A stretch of 64,000 nucleotides of DNA from Varibaculum massiliense (GCF_900106855.1 NZ_FNWI01000004.1:1798001-1862000); one strand, 5' to 3'. Positions 25,545 to 35,516 are shown, counted from the first letter of the stretch. The notes: a model not told the origin generated them from the letters alone. Numbers and translations are program-made.

Positions 25545-26366
25545 ATGCATGTAGATCCAGGTAAACAGGCTAATCCTCGGGTTGCGGTAATTATTCCCGC
25601 CAAGGACGAGGCCGAACGAATCGGCACCACTGTTCGGGCAGTAAAAGCTCTACCTTATGTCGATCTGGAACTAATCGTAGTGGTAGATGATGGTTCATCT
25701 GATGATACCCAAGCTATTGCCCGCCAAGCAGGCGCGGTAACCGTACGCCATACGGTTAACCGCGGCAAGGCCTCCTCGATGGAAACCGGGGCAAAAGTGG
25801 TGGCTATGCGGGCAGTAAAAGGAGAAACCCCGCCGCTACTATTATTCCTAGACGCAGACCTCGGCGACACTGCCGCTGAAGCTGCCCCGCTGATAGAGCC
25901 GGTAATCAAGGGGGAAGCTGATTTCACCATCGCGGTTTTGCCGCGACCGGCGGGTGCGGGCGGACACGGATTCGTACTCGGGCTTTCCAGGTGGGCGATT
26001 AGGCGCACCACCGGTTGGAATCCGCAGGCCCCGCTTTCGGGGCAACGGTGCCTAACTACCGCGGCTTTCCAAGCTGCCCTGCCTTTGGCTGCTGGCTGGG
26101 GAGTGGAAACCGATATGACGATTAGCCTGCTAAGTGCGGGATTTGCAGTTAAAGAAGTCCCGGTGGCTTTTAAACATCGCGTTAGCAGGCGGGATTTTGG
26201 TTCCCAAATGCATCGCCTGCACCAGTTTATTGATGTTGCGAAAGCGCTTTCTAAGCTGCGCGCGCGCCGGGTACATGTCAAGAAATACAAGTTCTTAAAA
26301 GTGGCGCTAAAACAAAAACCGGGGGAAGTTTATCGAGTTCCCTTGGGTAAAGGTTCTGAAAGCTGA
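25545..26366 (+). CDS. Family 2 glycosyltransferase
   Basis: A 273-residue GT-A fold transferase. RVAVIIPAKDEAERIGTTV opens the nucleotide-sugar domain, VVDDGSSDDT is the GT2 acidic motif, and LLFLDADLGD is the metal-binding DxD region. LSGQRCLTTAAFQ and WGVETDMTISLL match dolichol-phosphate-mannose/glucosyl-3-phosphoglycerate-type enzymes. There is no membrane domain. The product could be a polyprenyl-phosphate sugar or a compatible solute; context does not decide. An AT-rich promoter-like stretch (25470-25530) precedes it and GAGG lies before the ATG. Its last 37 bases overlap the end of the giant membrane protein gene on the other strand. Confidence 0.88.
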   Translation: MHVDPGKQANPRVAVIIPAKDEAERIGTTVRAVKALPYVDLELIVVVDDGSSDDTQAIARQAGAVTVRHTVNRGKASSMETGAKVVAMRAVKGETPPLLLFLDADLGDTAAEAAPLIEPVIKGEADFTIAVLPRPAGAGGHGFVLGLSRWAIRRTTGWNPQAPLSGQRCLTTAAFQAALPLAAGWGVETDMTISLLSAGFAVKEVPVAFKHRVSRRDFGSQMHRLHQFIDVAKALSKLRARRVHVKKYKFLKVALKQKPGEVYRVPLGKGSES

Positions 26367-29300
26367 GCAAATACTGCCGAACAATAGGTCAGAGCGGTCA
26401 GGAGTAGTCCGATAGCTGGTAGCTGGGTTCCGGAATCATTTAGCAGATAGGCAAAAAGCTGATTTACCGCAATAGCTGCCAACCCTATTCGCAAACCGGT
26501 TTCCCTGTCCACCAGGGAAATTTCGCCTAAACGGGGACGCAAATAGCTGCCCGAGTTGCTGATGATGTTTATCAGTTTCCGGGCTCGGGATTTAGCTTGC
26601 TGTCGCCAAGACCGTGCGGATTTATCCTCAGATTCTAGGTAGGAAGAATCAATTAGAGGTAACGACAAGTCCCAAGGACCCACCAAGTTATAGGGGTGGC
26701 TTTCCCGGGATAGGGCGGGGCGAAGCACGAGGGCGAAAACCAACAGGCAGCACAGTAGCGACCAAACATAAGTGGTGAAACCCCAGCTCCCCAAGTTGGC
26801 TAACAGCTTGCGGGTTAGAATCTCTAACAAGTCCCCATTTAAAATAGATTGCACAAAGTTACCCAGGTGAGTGCGTTGAGCCGCAGGGCGTAACCAATCG
26901 GCGAGAGCGATCCCTCCGGAAGCAGTCCCCGCTACTACTAGGGCGATAAGCAACCGTTTTATATTTACTTTTTTCCCGTTAATTAGCAGTAGTAGCACTA
27001 AGAAACCAGGCAGGAAAGAAATCGGACCGCCAAAATCAGCGCCAAAACGCGGCATCCCATCGACGATCATAAACGCTAAGGCGAGCACCACAATCAATGA
27101 GTTCGACAGCCAAATCTGCCAGCGGGCAAGTGTATGCTTACCGGAAACCGCGCGTTTAGCTAGGGGAGTTAGGCAGGCGCAAAGCAATAGTGTCCAGACT
27201 GCACACACGGAATAATAAACATTTCCGAAGCCAAAGAAACGGGCGCCTAATAGCGAGAAAGACCCGAAGGGCGAATCCATGGAAATATGCGATCCCCAAG
27301 CTACATCTAGGCAGATTACAAAAACGCTGAACCCGGCCACAACCAGCGCCGGACCTATCGGGCGACGGCGCCAAGGACCGGTGCAGGCTGCCAAGGAGAG
27401 TAATCCGGCAACAAGGAAACTGAGCAGAGTAAATATGGGGGAGGGGGAATCTGCCTCCCACCAGGGAAACATGGCTGCCACCAGGCAAGTTGCCGGCAAG
27501 GCTGCTATCGCCAGGCAGATAAAACGCCCCATATATCCCACTTGTGAAAGGAGATAAGACCGGTGCTGGGAAAAATGGATTCGCGGCAGTTTTAGTAGCA
27601 GTAACCCCAGAATCAATAGCGCATCCGCGGCGAAAATTACGTAGGAACTGGGAGGAAACCCCAGGCGAGAATAGCTGGCGTCCGCTCTTTCCCCATAACC
27701 CGCCAGACGTTCAATCCGTTCTCCGGCGGAGGTGCCCGCTTGCCTGCTAACCGTTAAGGGCGCACCCGAGGTACTTAGCTTGCTGTTGGAAGCATTTAGC
27801 CAGTCCAAAACGGTTGCACTCAGGTCTGCGCTTTGGGCAATCCCCACTTGGTGGGTAGAGGAAGAATAAGCTATACCTGCCGGCACGCCCTCCCCAAAAA
27901 TCATACCTGCCTGCAGTTTTTGCTTAGCAGAATCGGGGTTGGTAGAAACTACCAGAGTGCGGGTACCACGGGGTAGTGCCGCCAAGGTTTCTTGGAGGGC
28001 TTTTAGTTGCGCATCTTGCTGGTCAACAGAAATTCGTGCCGGCTGCATTCCGCGCAGCGCCTCGTGAGGAGAAACATTGGGGAATAACCGGGCGTTAGCG
28101 CGCCGGGTTTTCGCTACATATTCTTGGTCTTTACCCGGATCGGGTACCAACAGGGTTGACAGCGAAGATATGTGCAGGTTACCTGGCTGGAAATTATTAT
28201 CGGAATCCCCGAAAATACCCGGAGAGGAAGCCGGCGTGGGATTTTCTTGAGGATTCATCTCGGATTGCCGCAGTTCGTTGCGATCTTGGGTGGGGGCAGA
28301 CGCTACCTTCTGATCCGGAACTATAGCTCCTGCTTGCAGGGAATCTCCCGAGAGGGAACCGCCGTGTTCTAAAAGCCAGATCGGATCCCACACTTCGTTT
28401 GGCTGGGGAGTGTCAGTTCCTGAGGACGGGTTAAGGAAAGAAAATATCTCTCCCCGCTGCGCAAGCACTTCTTGATTCTGTCGGTTAGGGTTGCGGTTTA
28501 AGGGGCTGGCCTGCACATCGATTAGGGTAAGAGAGTGCGTAGAAACCATCTTCCGCACGACCTGGGAATACCCAGATTGTGTCGGGCGAATATCTTGTAC
28601 TTCCCCGCGAACGATTCCATTTTTGTCAGCTAAGGCCAGACCGGCACTATTGCCGATAGCCCCCACGTTCACTTGGTTTTCTTGGAGTTGTTCCGAGAGC
28701 ATTCCCAGCCGAGCCGATAGGGAACTCTGTTTAGCAGCTCGCTGATAGTAGCTCCATAGTTTGACCCGCTGATTAGGGCTTAAATCTTCCGGAATGATAC
28801 ATAGGTTCCTGCCCGCCAGAGAAGATTTGCTGGGATTTTTACCCGCAGAAAACGCTAACCAGGCATCTTGGGGGCAGGCCATCCCTTTAAGGGGGAAAGG
28901 CGCTAGGGAAAACAGGGTGCCAGAGTTTAGAGCGGCGGTACTTTCACTGTTTTGTGGGGAGGCCGCCATAAGATCCGTCCAGTTCAAGCCGGAGGTAAAA
29001 ACTACGGCAACTGGGGTTTTAGCGGAAGATGGCAGGGGTTTTATTTTATCGGGGGCAGCATCCGGGCTCACTCCGATAACTCCCACACTCGCCGCGCAAA
29101 ACATTGCGATTACTACGGTTAGCGAAGCAAAGGAAACTAGTCGTAAACGGGATTTGCTAACTACTTTAGGGCGGGGAGAAAGCGGAGGACGAGCCAGGGT
29201 GAAAAGCGCGACGGTTAGGGGGATTAGGAATAGTAGGGCAGCTAGCAGTGCCGCGAAGCTAGTGCAGTAGAAAATTACGGCAGACAGCAAAGCGGCGTAA

Positions 29301-30964
29301 AATGCCAGGGTTGCTGCTTGGCGGCGAGGATTTTGCAATAAAATCCGCCGCAGTGGCGCTAGTTGCAATAGCAGGCAGGCAATCGCTACTCCTAAGCCAC
29401 TAATGAGCAACCCGAAGGCCTCGGCAGATAGTTTCAGCAACCAGGGACCATGCAATAGTGAATAACCGAAAGGGGTACCGATCAGAGAGAATTCGGGATT
29501 CTGACTTACCCACCAAAGCACTCCCCAGGTGAGGGCGACTGCGCCCAGCCCGGCTATTTGCGCAACTGCGCGTCCTTTTAAGCAAAAAGTTTCCCGCAGA
29601 GCCCAGATGAGCAGGAATAGCAAGGCAGTTAAAACTAGGGAGCCCAGGCAAATTGCCCCGATTGCCGGCAGGAAAGAGGAAGTTAGCGTGAGCCCGGAAA
29701 GATAAAACCCGCAATAGCAGGCAGGAGCTAGCAAAGCGGTAAAGAAGGCCGTAAAGCTGAGCGCCTTATTTACCTTTGAGTGGTGTTTGCGGCTGTCGCT
29801 TTGGGTGGCAAAATATCCCAATACGGTTGCGAGCAGACCAAGACTCCAAAGCAGGTAAAACCAGTTATTAGCATCCTTGGCGGAAGCCGAACGGTAAAAC
29901 TGCTGGTCTAGATAGTCTAGGCGTTGTTGTAAGTTATTTTGTGCTGGGCGGGAGGAAGTGCCTGTCAGGTTTATCAGTGCCTGTTCTTTGCCGGGGATAT
30001 TACTGGCTTTGAAGGCTTTGCCGGCATTTGCAGCGCGGGAAGGCAGTTGCAATTGGTAAAGTATCTGGGCGTTAATGTCTGCCAAAGTGACCAAACCGGG
30101 GATGTCGGTGCTGGGGGAAGAAACCAGTCCGGTGGCGTCAATCGGAGAATAAGCAAGCAGGTAGGGTGCAGGGTTTTGCGAGGACGCCGGGGTTAGCGAA
30201 ACAGATATTAGCGCAGTTTCCGGAGCCAGGTCAGCCAGTGCGCCCTCAAACATTGCTAAAGCTGTAGCAGGTTCTTCGATGCCGCTCAAATCAACCACTG
30301 TCAAAGCTGATTGTTTAGTTGCCGCTTTAACCTGGGTTTGCAGCTGTTTCGGGCTGGTGGGGAGGGGATGATAATTTGCTATTTTTCCCTGGTTATCGGC
30401 TAACAGTAATCCCGCTTGGGGGCCGATTGCCTGGGATTTCAGTCCAAAGGCTTTTAAAATCCCGCTTAACTGTCCCCGAGAAGTAGATTCCAACTGCTCT
30501 TTGGAGGCATCCGACTGGCTAAAACCTGCGGCATCCTCTACTCTTCCACCCGCGATTTTCGTTTGGGGGCAAGAGGTATAGGTAGCGGGAGGGGCTCCAT
30601 TTTGAATAGCTATAACCGACCGGCTTGCGCAACTGGAATCAGCGCCGGCAACTGTTCCTAGCAACCCCGCAGTAGCGTAGCTTTTTAGGTTGGAGTTTTT
30701 TGCGAACTCTGCCGAAATATCTTCCCAAGAAAGCTTGGAGGTCAATACCACTAAAAGGGGAGCGCGCTTACGTGGCGGGGTGTAGGTCTCTAAATCAGGG
30801 TAAAAGACTTGCTGGGCTGGAGTAAGCGTTCTCGGCGCAGGATCAGGTTCCCAGGTAGTAGCCCCCGCAGAGCCTAAAGGTAAAGTAAGTAAAGTAAATA
30901 AAAAGCTAAACAGAAGGGTGAAGCCCGCGCGGAGGAAGTGCTTAACCGTTCTTGCCATAGCCAT
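26330..30964 (-). CDS. Giant duplicated membrane protein with AlkP-like ectodomains (unrecognised)
   Basis: A 1544-residue protein built as two similar halves. Each half has a secreted domain followed by a bundle of membrane helices. Domain 1 (about 65-340) begins APLLVVLTSKLSWEDIS and has CASRSVIAIQNG; domain 2 (about 650-1100) begins PVAVVFTSGLNWTDL and has CPQDAWLAFSAGKNP. Shared later blocks include QAGLLLADNQGKI versus SAGLALADKNGIV, each followed by a Leu-Ile/Val-Asp-(Leu/Val) strand. The fold and the phrase VGIAQSADLSATVLDWL recall the alkaline-phosphatase superfamily, but metal ligands are not obvious. An N-terminal signal is present. It starts at ATG 30964 without a ribosome site (TAGACC lies 7 bases upstream, perhaps leaderless). 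Possible role in envelope polymer handling. Confidence 0.8.
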   Translation of the reverse strand: MAMARTVKHFLRAGFTLLFSFLFTLLTLPLGSAGATTWEPDPAPRTLTPAQQVFYPDLETYTPPRKRAPLLVVLTSKLSWEDISAEFAKNSNLKSYATAGLLGTVAGADSSCASRSVIAIQNGAPPATYTSCPQTKIAGGRVEDAAGFSQSDASKEQLESTSRGQLSGILKAFGLKSQAIGPQAGLLLADNQGKIANYHPLPTSPKQLQTQVKAATKQSALTVVDLSGIEEPATALAMFEGALADLAPETALISVSLTPASSQNPAPYLLAYSPIDATGLVSSPSTDIPGLVTLADINAQILYQLQLPSRAANAGKAFKASNIPGKEQALINLTGTSSRPAQNNLQQRLDYLDQQFYRSASAKDANNWFYLLWSLGLLATVLGYFATQSDSRKHHSKVNKALSFTAFFTALLAPACYCGFYLSGLTLTSSFLPAIGAICLGSLVLTALLFLLIWALRETFCLKGRAVAQIAGLGAVALTWGVLWWVSQNPEFSLIGTPFGYSLLHGPWLLKLSAEAFGLLISGLGVAIACLLLQLAPLRRILLQNPRRQAATLAFYAALLSAVIFYCTSFAALLAALLFLIPLTVALFTLARPPLSPRPKVVSKSRLRLVSFASLTVVIAMFCAASVGVIGVSPDAAPDKIKPLPSSAKTPVAVVFTSGLNWTDLMAASPQNSESTAALNSGTLFSLAPFPLKGMACPQDAWLAFSAGKNPSKSSLAGRNLCIIPEDLSPNQRVKLWSYYQRAAKQSSLSARLGMLSEQLQENQVNVGAIGNSAGLALADKNGIVRGEVQDIRPTQSGYSQVVRKMVSTHSLTLIDVQASPLNRNPNRQNQEVLAQRGEIFSFLNPSSGTDTPQPNEVWDPIWLLEHGGSLSGDSLQAGAIVPDQKVASAPTQDRNELRQSEMNPQENPTPASSPGIFGDSDNNFQPGNLHISSLSTLLVPDPGKDQEYVAKTRRANARLFPNVSPHEALRGMQPARISVDQQDAQLKALQETLAALPRGTRTLVVSTNPDSAKQKLQAGMIFGEGVPAGIAYSSSTHQVGIAQSADLSATVLDWLNASNSKLSTSGAPLTVSRQAGTSAGERIERLAGYGERADASYSRLGFPPSSYVIFAADALLILGLLLLKLPRIHFSQHRSYLLSQVGYMGRFICLAIAALPATCLVAAMFPWWEADSPSPIFTLLSFLVAGLLSLAACTGPWRRRPIGPALVVAGFSVFVICLDVAWGSHISMDSPFGSFSLLGARFFGFGNVYYSVCAVWTLLLCACLTPLAKRAVSGKHTLARWQIWLSNSLIVVLALAFMIVDGMPRFGADFGGPISFLPGFLVLLLLINGKKVNIKRLLIALVVAGTASGGIALADWLRPAAQRTHLGNFVQSILNGDLLEILTRKLLANLGSWGFTTYVWSLLCCLLVFALVLRPALSRESHPYNLVGPWDLSLPLIDSSYLESEDKSARSWRQQAKSRARKLINIISNSGSYLRPRLGEISLVDRETGLRIGLAAIAVNQLFAYLLNDSGTQLPAIGLLLTALTYCSAVFAQLSEPLPKGTR

Positions 30965-31036
30965 ATTCTACGGTCTAGATAGGGGGAAAGCGTATCTTTC
31001 CTAGTATCGTGAAAGCAGTTGGAAAAGGAAACGGAA

Positions 31037-31969
31037 ATGAATACTGGGATAAAAAGTTATGCGTTCTTAGGGCCGGTGGGTACTTTCTGTCACCAGGCGT
31101 TGCTCCAAGTGGCACCGGCTGATGCGGAAATGATCCCCTGTGCAGGAGAACGCCTAGCTATGGATATGGTGCGGGAAGGGAAAGCGGATCGAGCCGTGGT
31201 TCCCATCGAAAACTCAATTGAAGGGGGAGTTAGCGCCACCCTGGATTCTCTGGGGTGGGATAAACGCCTGCAGATAGTAGCGGAAATGATAGTTCCGGTC
31301 GGGTTTACTTTGGCGGTGAGCGCCGGCACTAAGCTTTCCGATATTACCCGCATCGGTACCCACTCTCATGCCTGGGCGCAATGCCGTAATTGGGTGGCGG
31401 ATCATCTGCCGGGGGCAATTCACGTGGCCACCACCTCTACTGCCGAATCAGCCCGGATGCTGGCTGAGGGTAATGCTGGTTTTCAAGCAGTTCTGGCCTC
31501 AACAGCGGCGGTAAGTACCTATGGACTTAAAGCTCTCTACCAGGACGTAGCCGATAATCCGGGCGCAGTTACCCGTTTCGTGGAAGTAGCCAACCCCGGT
31601 CAGGTACCGGAAGCTTGCGGGGCGGACAAAACCACGATTCAAGTGCGTTTACCTAATGACTACCGCTCCGGGGCGCTACTAGAAATGCTGCAACAGTTCT
31701 CGGCTCGTGGAATTAACCTCAGTCGCATTGAGTCGCGTCCGCTAGCCGGGCAACCGGGACGGTACGTTTTCAGTATTGACTTGGACGGACATATTAGAGA
31801 AGAACGAGTGCAATCTGCTTTGCGCGGTCTCTACCGCATCAGTGAGGACTTACGTTTCTTAGGTTCGTACGCTCGCGCTGACCAAGTGCGAAACGACCAT
31901 GCTCCTCGCACCGGAAACAGTGATTTTCAGCGGGCTAGAGCCTGGGTGGATTCTATTTTGGGCAAATAG
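31037..31969 (+). CDS. pheA: Prephenate dehydratase
   Basis: A 310-residue single-function prephenate dehydratase making phenylpyruvate for phenylalanine. The catalytic domain includes FLGPVGTFCHQAL, VVPIENSIEGGVSATLD and the TRF motif in GAVTRFVEVA. A C-terminal ACT domain (TTIQVRLPNDYRSGALLEML, then the ESRP sequence in SRIESRPLAG) binds phenylalanine for feedback inhibition. No chorismate mutase domain is present. ATG at 31037 with GGAAACGGAA before it; the TTG at 31019 is less likely. It is divergent from the giant membrane protein gene and convergent with the lipid kinase gene. Confidence 0.94.
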   Translation: MNTGIKSYAFLGPVGTFCHQALLQVAPADAEMIPCAGERLAMDMVREGKADRAVVPIENSIEGGVSATLDSLGWDKRLQIVAEMIVPVGFTLAVSAGTKLSDITRIGTHSHAWAQCRNWVADHLPGAIHVATTSTAESARMLAEGNAGFQAVLASTAAVSTYGLKALYQDVADNPGAVTRFVEVANPGQVPEACGADKTTIQVRLPNDYRSGALLEMLQQFSARGINLSRIESRPLAGQPGRYVFSIDLDGHIREERVQSALRGLYRISEDLRFLGSYARADQVRNDHAPRTGNSDFQRARAWVDSILGK

Positions 31970-32010
31970 TCACGAGTGCGCGCAAATAAACTAAGGCTGT
32001 GGTCGGTGTC

Positions 32011-33096
32011 TTAGGGAACCCGTACCACGACTGCGCCGCGATCTAAAGAGGCAGAAATCTCGCGGTAGCTACCCACGGTATCCCCGTCTACCTGAATCAT
32101 CCGTGCCTGGCCGTGTACCTTGGCGCTCACGGTGCGGGTACGGATCACATCAGTTTTAGAAACCAACCCCGCAGTTAGCTTTTTTACTCCCAGAGTGTCC
32201 CGAAACACTCCGCTGATTACCTCTAAAAATCCGATTAAGCCGCCGCGGACACTCAGCATCAACACTTCTAACCAGCCATCATGGGGACTAGCTTCCGGCA
32301 GGAGCGGAATCCCCCCTACCAGCTCTCCGCAAGAAGCAAATAGTAGGGTATTGACTTTGCGAGTGCGTGGATGCGATTGCCCCCCAAAGGATACATCCAT
32401 GGTAATCGGGGGTTTATTGGAGGCAGCAATCCCGGAAAGCACGTAGGCGCCCCAACCAATCGATTCTTTCAGCTTGTCAGATACTCGGTTCATGACCTCT
32501 GCGTCATAACCAATTCCTGCCATCACTAGGAAGGGAAACTTTTCGCCAGTTTCCGTTTTAAGCACCCCCAAATCTACCCCGGTGTTTTTACCGGTAAAAG
32601 CGATTTCACAGGCGCGGGGTAAAGAATCAATCGGGATGTTGAGGTTGCGGGCTAAAAGATTCCCGGTTCCCAGCGGCAAAATCCCCAAGGGAATCCGACT
32701 AGTGGCTAAAGTGGCGGCGATAATCCGCAAAGTGCCATCGCCACCAGCAGAAATAACCAGTCCCACTTCCTGTCTGATCGCTTCTTGGGCTTGACTAGCC
32801 CCCAAAGATTCCTGGTCGGTTTTTAAAAAAATCGGTTCTTCATAGCCGGTGGCTTGAGCGCGCTGGGTAACGGTACTGCGAAAATCATCCAGATTTGCAA
32901 TCTTCATGGGGTTATAGATCACTACCACCCGCCGAGAGGATTCATTGCTACAGGTAGCTGTAGGAGCAGAAAATCCTTGTTTAATTGCGATTTTCATTGC
33001 TCGGGTGGCAATTCGGCGGGCATTCACTGCCCAAGATAAAGCGATAGCTCCTAAAAGTAGCGCCACGATTACAAGAATCCAGAGCACAGTGGTCAT
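32011..33096 (-). CDS. Diacylglycerol kinase family (lipid kinase) protein
   Basis: A 361-residue protein with an N-terminal membrane helix (VLWILVIVALLLGAIALSWA) and a DAGK catalytic domain. Its nucleotide-binding motif is ISAGGDGTLR, followed by IPLGILPLGTGNLLARNL. Such proteins (DgkB/YegS/BmrU-like) phosphorylate diacylglycerol or related lipids using ATP. The family usually lacks the helix, so membrane tethering here is notable, though common in actinobacteria. The start is ATG 33096 (MTTVLW); the longer frame from 33177 adds 27 unlikely residues and is not preferred. It ends 41 bases from the convergent pheA. Confidence 0.87.
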   Translation of the reverse strand: MTTVLWILVIVALLLGAIALSWAVNARRIATRAMKIAIKQGFSAPTATCSNESSRRVVVIYNPMKIANLDDFRSTVTQRAQATGYEEPIFLKTDQESLGASQAQEAIRQEVGLVISAGGDGTLRIIAATLATSRIPLGILPLGTGNLLARNLNIPIDSLPRACEIAFTGKNTGVDLGVLKTETGEKFPFLVMAGIGYDAEVMNRVSDKLKESIGWGAYVLSGIAASNKPPITMDVSFGGQSHPRTRKVNTLLFASCGELVGGIPLLPEASPHDGWLEVLMLSVRGGLIGFLEVISGVFRDTLGVKKLTAGLVSKTDVIRTRTVSAKVHGQARMIQVDGDTVGSYREISASLDRGAVVVRVP

Positions 33097-33259
33097 AGTC
33101 TTCAGTCTAAAACATATTGGGATTGTCGGCGGGGGAGCGACGGAGAATGCTGAAGGGTGAAGGAAAGCGACCTTCACTGGGGCCGGAAAACCCAGAAAAA
33201 TAAAATATCCAGGTCAAGGCAAGATGAGAACGGATGTCGGGTGACGATATGATTAATAC

Positions 33260-34543
33260 ATGATTGATATTCGTCAGCTGCGTGAAGACCCGCAGCCCGC
33301 TAAAGATTCGCTCGTTGCGCGGGGGGAAGATCCCGCTCGGATTGATGAGGTACTTGCCGCCGATGCGCACCGGCTTAAGAAACAACAAGACTTTGAAGCC
33401 ATGCGCGCCGAGCAAAAGGCGCTTTCTAAGAGCATTGGAAAGGCCACTCCCGAGGAGCGTTCTGCGGTGCTGGCTCAAGCAAAAGAGCTGGCCGGGAAAG
33501 TTAAAGAGGCAGAGGCAGAGGCGGGAGCTGCCGGGGAAGCAGCTCAGCAGCTGCTGGCAGCACTACCCAATATCATTATTCCCGGGATTCCCTCCGGAGG
33601 TGAGGATGACTACGTGGTGCTTGCCCAGCGTGGTCCCAAGATTCGTGATTTCGCTGCCGAGGGCATCAAAATACGCGATCACCTAGAAATCGGGGAGGCG
33701 CTGCAGGCAATCGACGTTAAGCGAGGCGCTAAAGTATCTGGCTCCCGTTTCTACTATCTACGAGGCATCGGGGCGCGCCTGGAGCTGGCGCTGCTTACCT
33801 GCGCTTGGGATTTGGCGGAGCAGCATGGATTTATCCCCATGACCACTCCTACCTTGGTCACTCCCGACACCATGCGGGGAACCGGATTCTTGACTGAACA
33901 TTCCGAAGAAATCTACTACCTGCCCGCCGATGATCTCTACCTGGTAGGTACCTCCGAGGTCGCCCTCGGTGGTTACCATGGCGGGGAAATCCTGGAACTA
34001 GGGGAAGAGCCTCTGCGTTATTCTGGCTGGTCTGCCTGTTACCGGCGGGAGTCCGGGTCGCATGGAAAAGATGTCCGCGGCATTATTCGGGTCCACCAGT
34101 TCAATAAGGTAGAAATGTTCTCTTACTGCCGCCCTGAAGTGTCGCAGGACGAACACCAGCGCCTGTTAGCTTTAGAAGAAGAAATGCTAGCCAAGGTAGA
34201 GCTGCCCTATCGAGTAATTGATACCGCAGCCGGGGATTTAGGAACTTCTGCGGCTCGCAAGTTCGATTGTGAAGCCTGGCTACCCAGCCAAGAACGCTAC
34301 CTAGAGCTAACCTCTACCTCCAACTGCACTACTTATCAGGCACGCCGCCTGGGGATTCGCTACCGCGACCAGAATGGAAAGACCCAGCCGGTAGCCACTT
34401 TGAACGGTACCTTAGCCTGCACTCGTTGGCTGGTAGCTATTCTGGAAAACCACCAGCAAGCAGATGGCAGTGTGTATGTTCCTCAGGCATTACGCCCCTA
34501 TTTGGGGGGTAAAGAAGTGCTGGAGCCAGTACTGAACTCCTAA
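33260..34543 (+). CDS. serS: Seryl-tRNA synthetase
   Basis: A 427-residue class II aminoacyl-tRNA synthetase charging tRNA-Ser. The N-terminal coiled-coil arm (about residues 25-100) contacts the long variable arm of tRNA. Motif 2 is [20 protein letters not shown] and motif 3 is [16 protein letters not shown]. The length is typical. TATGAT (33248-33253) lies six bases before the ATG and no ribosome site is present, so the mRNA is probably leaderless. A tRNA-Ser(TGA) gene lies 2.4 kb downstream. Confidence 0.97.
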   Translation: MIDIRQLREDPQPAKDSLVARGEDPARIDEVLAADAHRLKKQQDFEAMRAEQKALSKSIGKATPEERSAVLAQAKELAGKVKEAEAEAGAAGEAAQQLLAALPNIIIPGIPSGGEDDYVVLAQRGPKIRDFAAEGIKIRDHLEIGEALQAIDVKRGAKVSGSRFYYLRGIGARLELALLTCAWDLAEQHGFIPMTTPTLVTPDTMRGTGFLTEHSEEIYYLPADDLYLVGTSEVALGGYHGGEILELGEEPLRYSGWSACYRRESGSHGKDVRGIIRVHQFNKVEMFSYCRPEVSQDEHQRLLALEEEMLAKVELPYRVIDTAAGDLGTSAARKFDCEAWLPSQERYLELTSTSNCTTYQARRLGIRYRDQNGKTQPVATLNGTLACTRWLVAILENHQQADGSVYVPQALRPYLGGKEVLEPVLNS

Positions 34544-34572
34544 ATCTGGGCGCGAAGCGTGAAAAGATAAAG

Positions 34573-34586
34573 CGAGGGCGCCCTCG
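34573..34586. repeat. Perfect 14-bp palindrome after serS
   Basis: CGAGGGC directly followed by GCCCTCG, in the 81-base gap between serS and the NadC-like gene. With no loop it is more like a protein-binding site than a terminator. No partner copy was found upstream of other genes here. Confidence 0.35.
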
Positions 34587-34624
34587 AGTATCCAAAATAG
34601 TCACCGACAGGACGGAGAAAATCA

Positions 34625-35485
34625 ATGGCTGATCATCTGCAGTATCCTCAGGGAGATTATGTGCCCAAAGTGGTGGAGCGTGCCCTCGCCCTTTCACGCA
34701 GCTATGGGGAAGATGTCGCCACGGCGGCAGTGGTACCCGAATATGACCGCTCTCGGGTACGTTTTGTAGCTAGGCAAGATGGCGCTATCTGTGGGATTCC
34801 GGTTGCCCGCGAAGTATTAGCACAGGTGTTAGGAGAGTATGACCTGCTTATGCGGGTAGCCGATGGCACTAACGTAACCGCGGGAACTCCCGTGCTAGAG
34901 CTAAGTGGTAACACTCGCGGACTACTAGAAGCGGGGGATCTTTGCCTCTGGTTTTTAACGCACCTGTCGGGTATCGCCACCAAGACCGCGCAGTGGGCGC
35001 AGGCGCTTTCACAAACGAAACTGGTAGTGCGCGATACTCTTTCAGTTACTCCCGGTCTGGGAGAGCTGGAAAAATATGCGGTGCGCGTGGGCGGAGGGAT
35101 GACTTCCCGCTTGGGGGTAGGGTCATTTCCGCTGGTGAGAGCCACTCATCTGCATTTAGGGAGCGGACTGGGGGACGTTATGAACCACGTACGTGCCGCC
35201 GCTGCAGGTAGCCCCATCCAGGTAGAGATTGACCGGGTACAAGATCTCGATCCGCTGCTGAAAATGCGGGTAGAGTTGCTAACTTTGCGAGGATTTAGCC
35301 CCGAGCAGGCGACACTTGCCGCCGATCATCGCGATACTTTAAACCCGGGAACCTTGCTGGAAGTGAGCGGGGACATCAGCCTTGAAGCGGCGGCAGCTTA
35401 TGGGGAATGCGGAGTCGATTACCTGGCACTAGATTCTTTAACCGATTGCGTGACCCCCCTAGCCATAAAAATGGAATTCATCTAA
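34625..35485 (+). CDS. NadC-like (quinolinate phosphoribosyltransferase fold) protein, active site altered
   Basis: A 286-residue protein that aligns along its length with NadC (nicotinate-nucleotide diphosphorylase): LSGIAT, TPGL-x-ELEKYAVRVGGGM, VEID and LLEVSGDISLEAAAAYGECG. Residues that bind quinolinate and PRPP in NadC are missing. The DTRKTTPG motif is DTLSVTPG, NHR is TSR, the IKDNH lysine region is VRATH, and MLDN reads TLRG. It is therefore unlikely to make NAD precursors the usual way. No nadA or nadB is nearby. It may use another ligand or be regulatory. The ATG follows GGACGGAGAA. It sits 31 bases before the AGE-family gene, possibly one unit. Confidence 0.75.
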   Translation: MADHLQYPQGDYVPKVVERALALSRSYGEDVATAAVVPEYDRSRVRFVARQDGAICGIPVAREVLAQVLGEYDLLMRVADGTNVTAGTPVLELSGNTRGLLEAGDLCLWFLTHLSGIATKTAQWAQALSQTKLVVRDTLSVTPGLGELEKYAVRVGGGMTSRLGVGSFPLVRATHLHLGSGLGDVMNHVRAAAAGSPIQVEIDRVQDLDPLLKMRVELLTLRGFSPEQATLAADHRDTLNPGTLLEVSGDISLEAAAAYGECGVDYLALDSLTDCVTPLAIKMEFI

Positions 35486-35516
35486 CCCCTTATCAGAAAG
35501 AAAAAGGAGCTGAACA

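Noticed and set aside
33097-33177. 27-residue extension of the lipid kinase
   Set aside because: Sequence unlike any membrane or kinase segment; ATG 33096 directly precedes the anchor helix.
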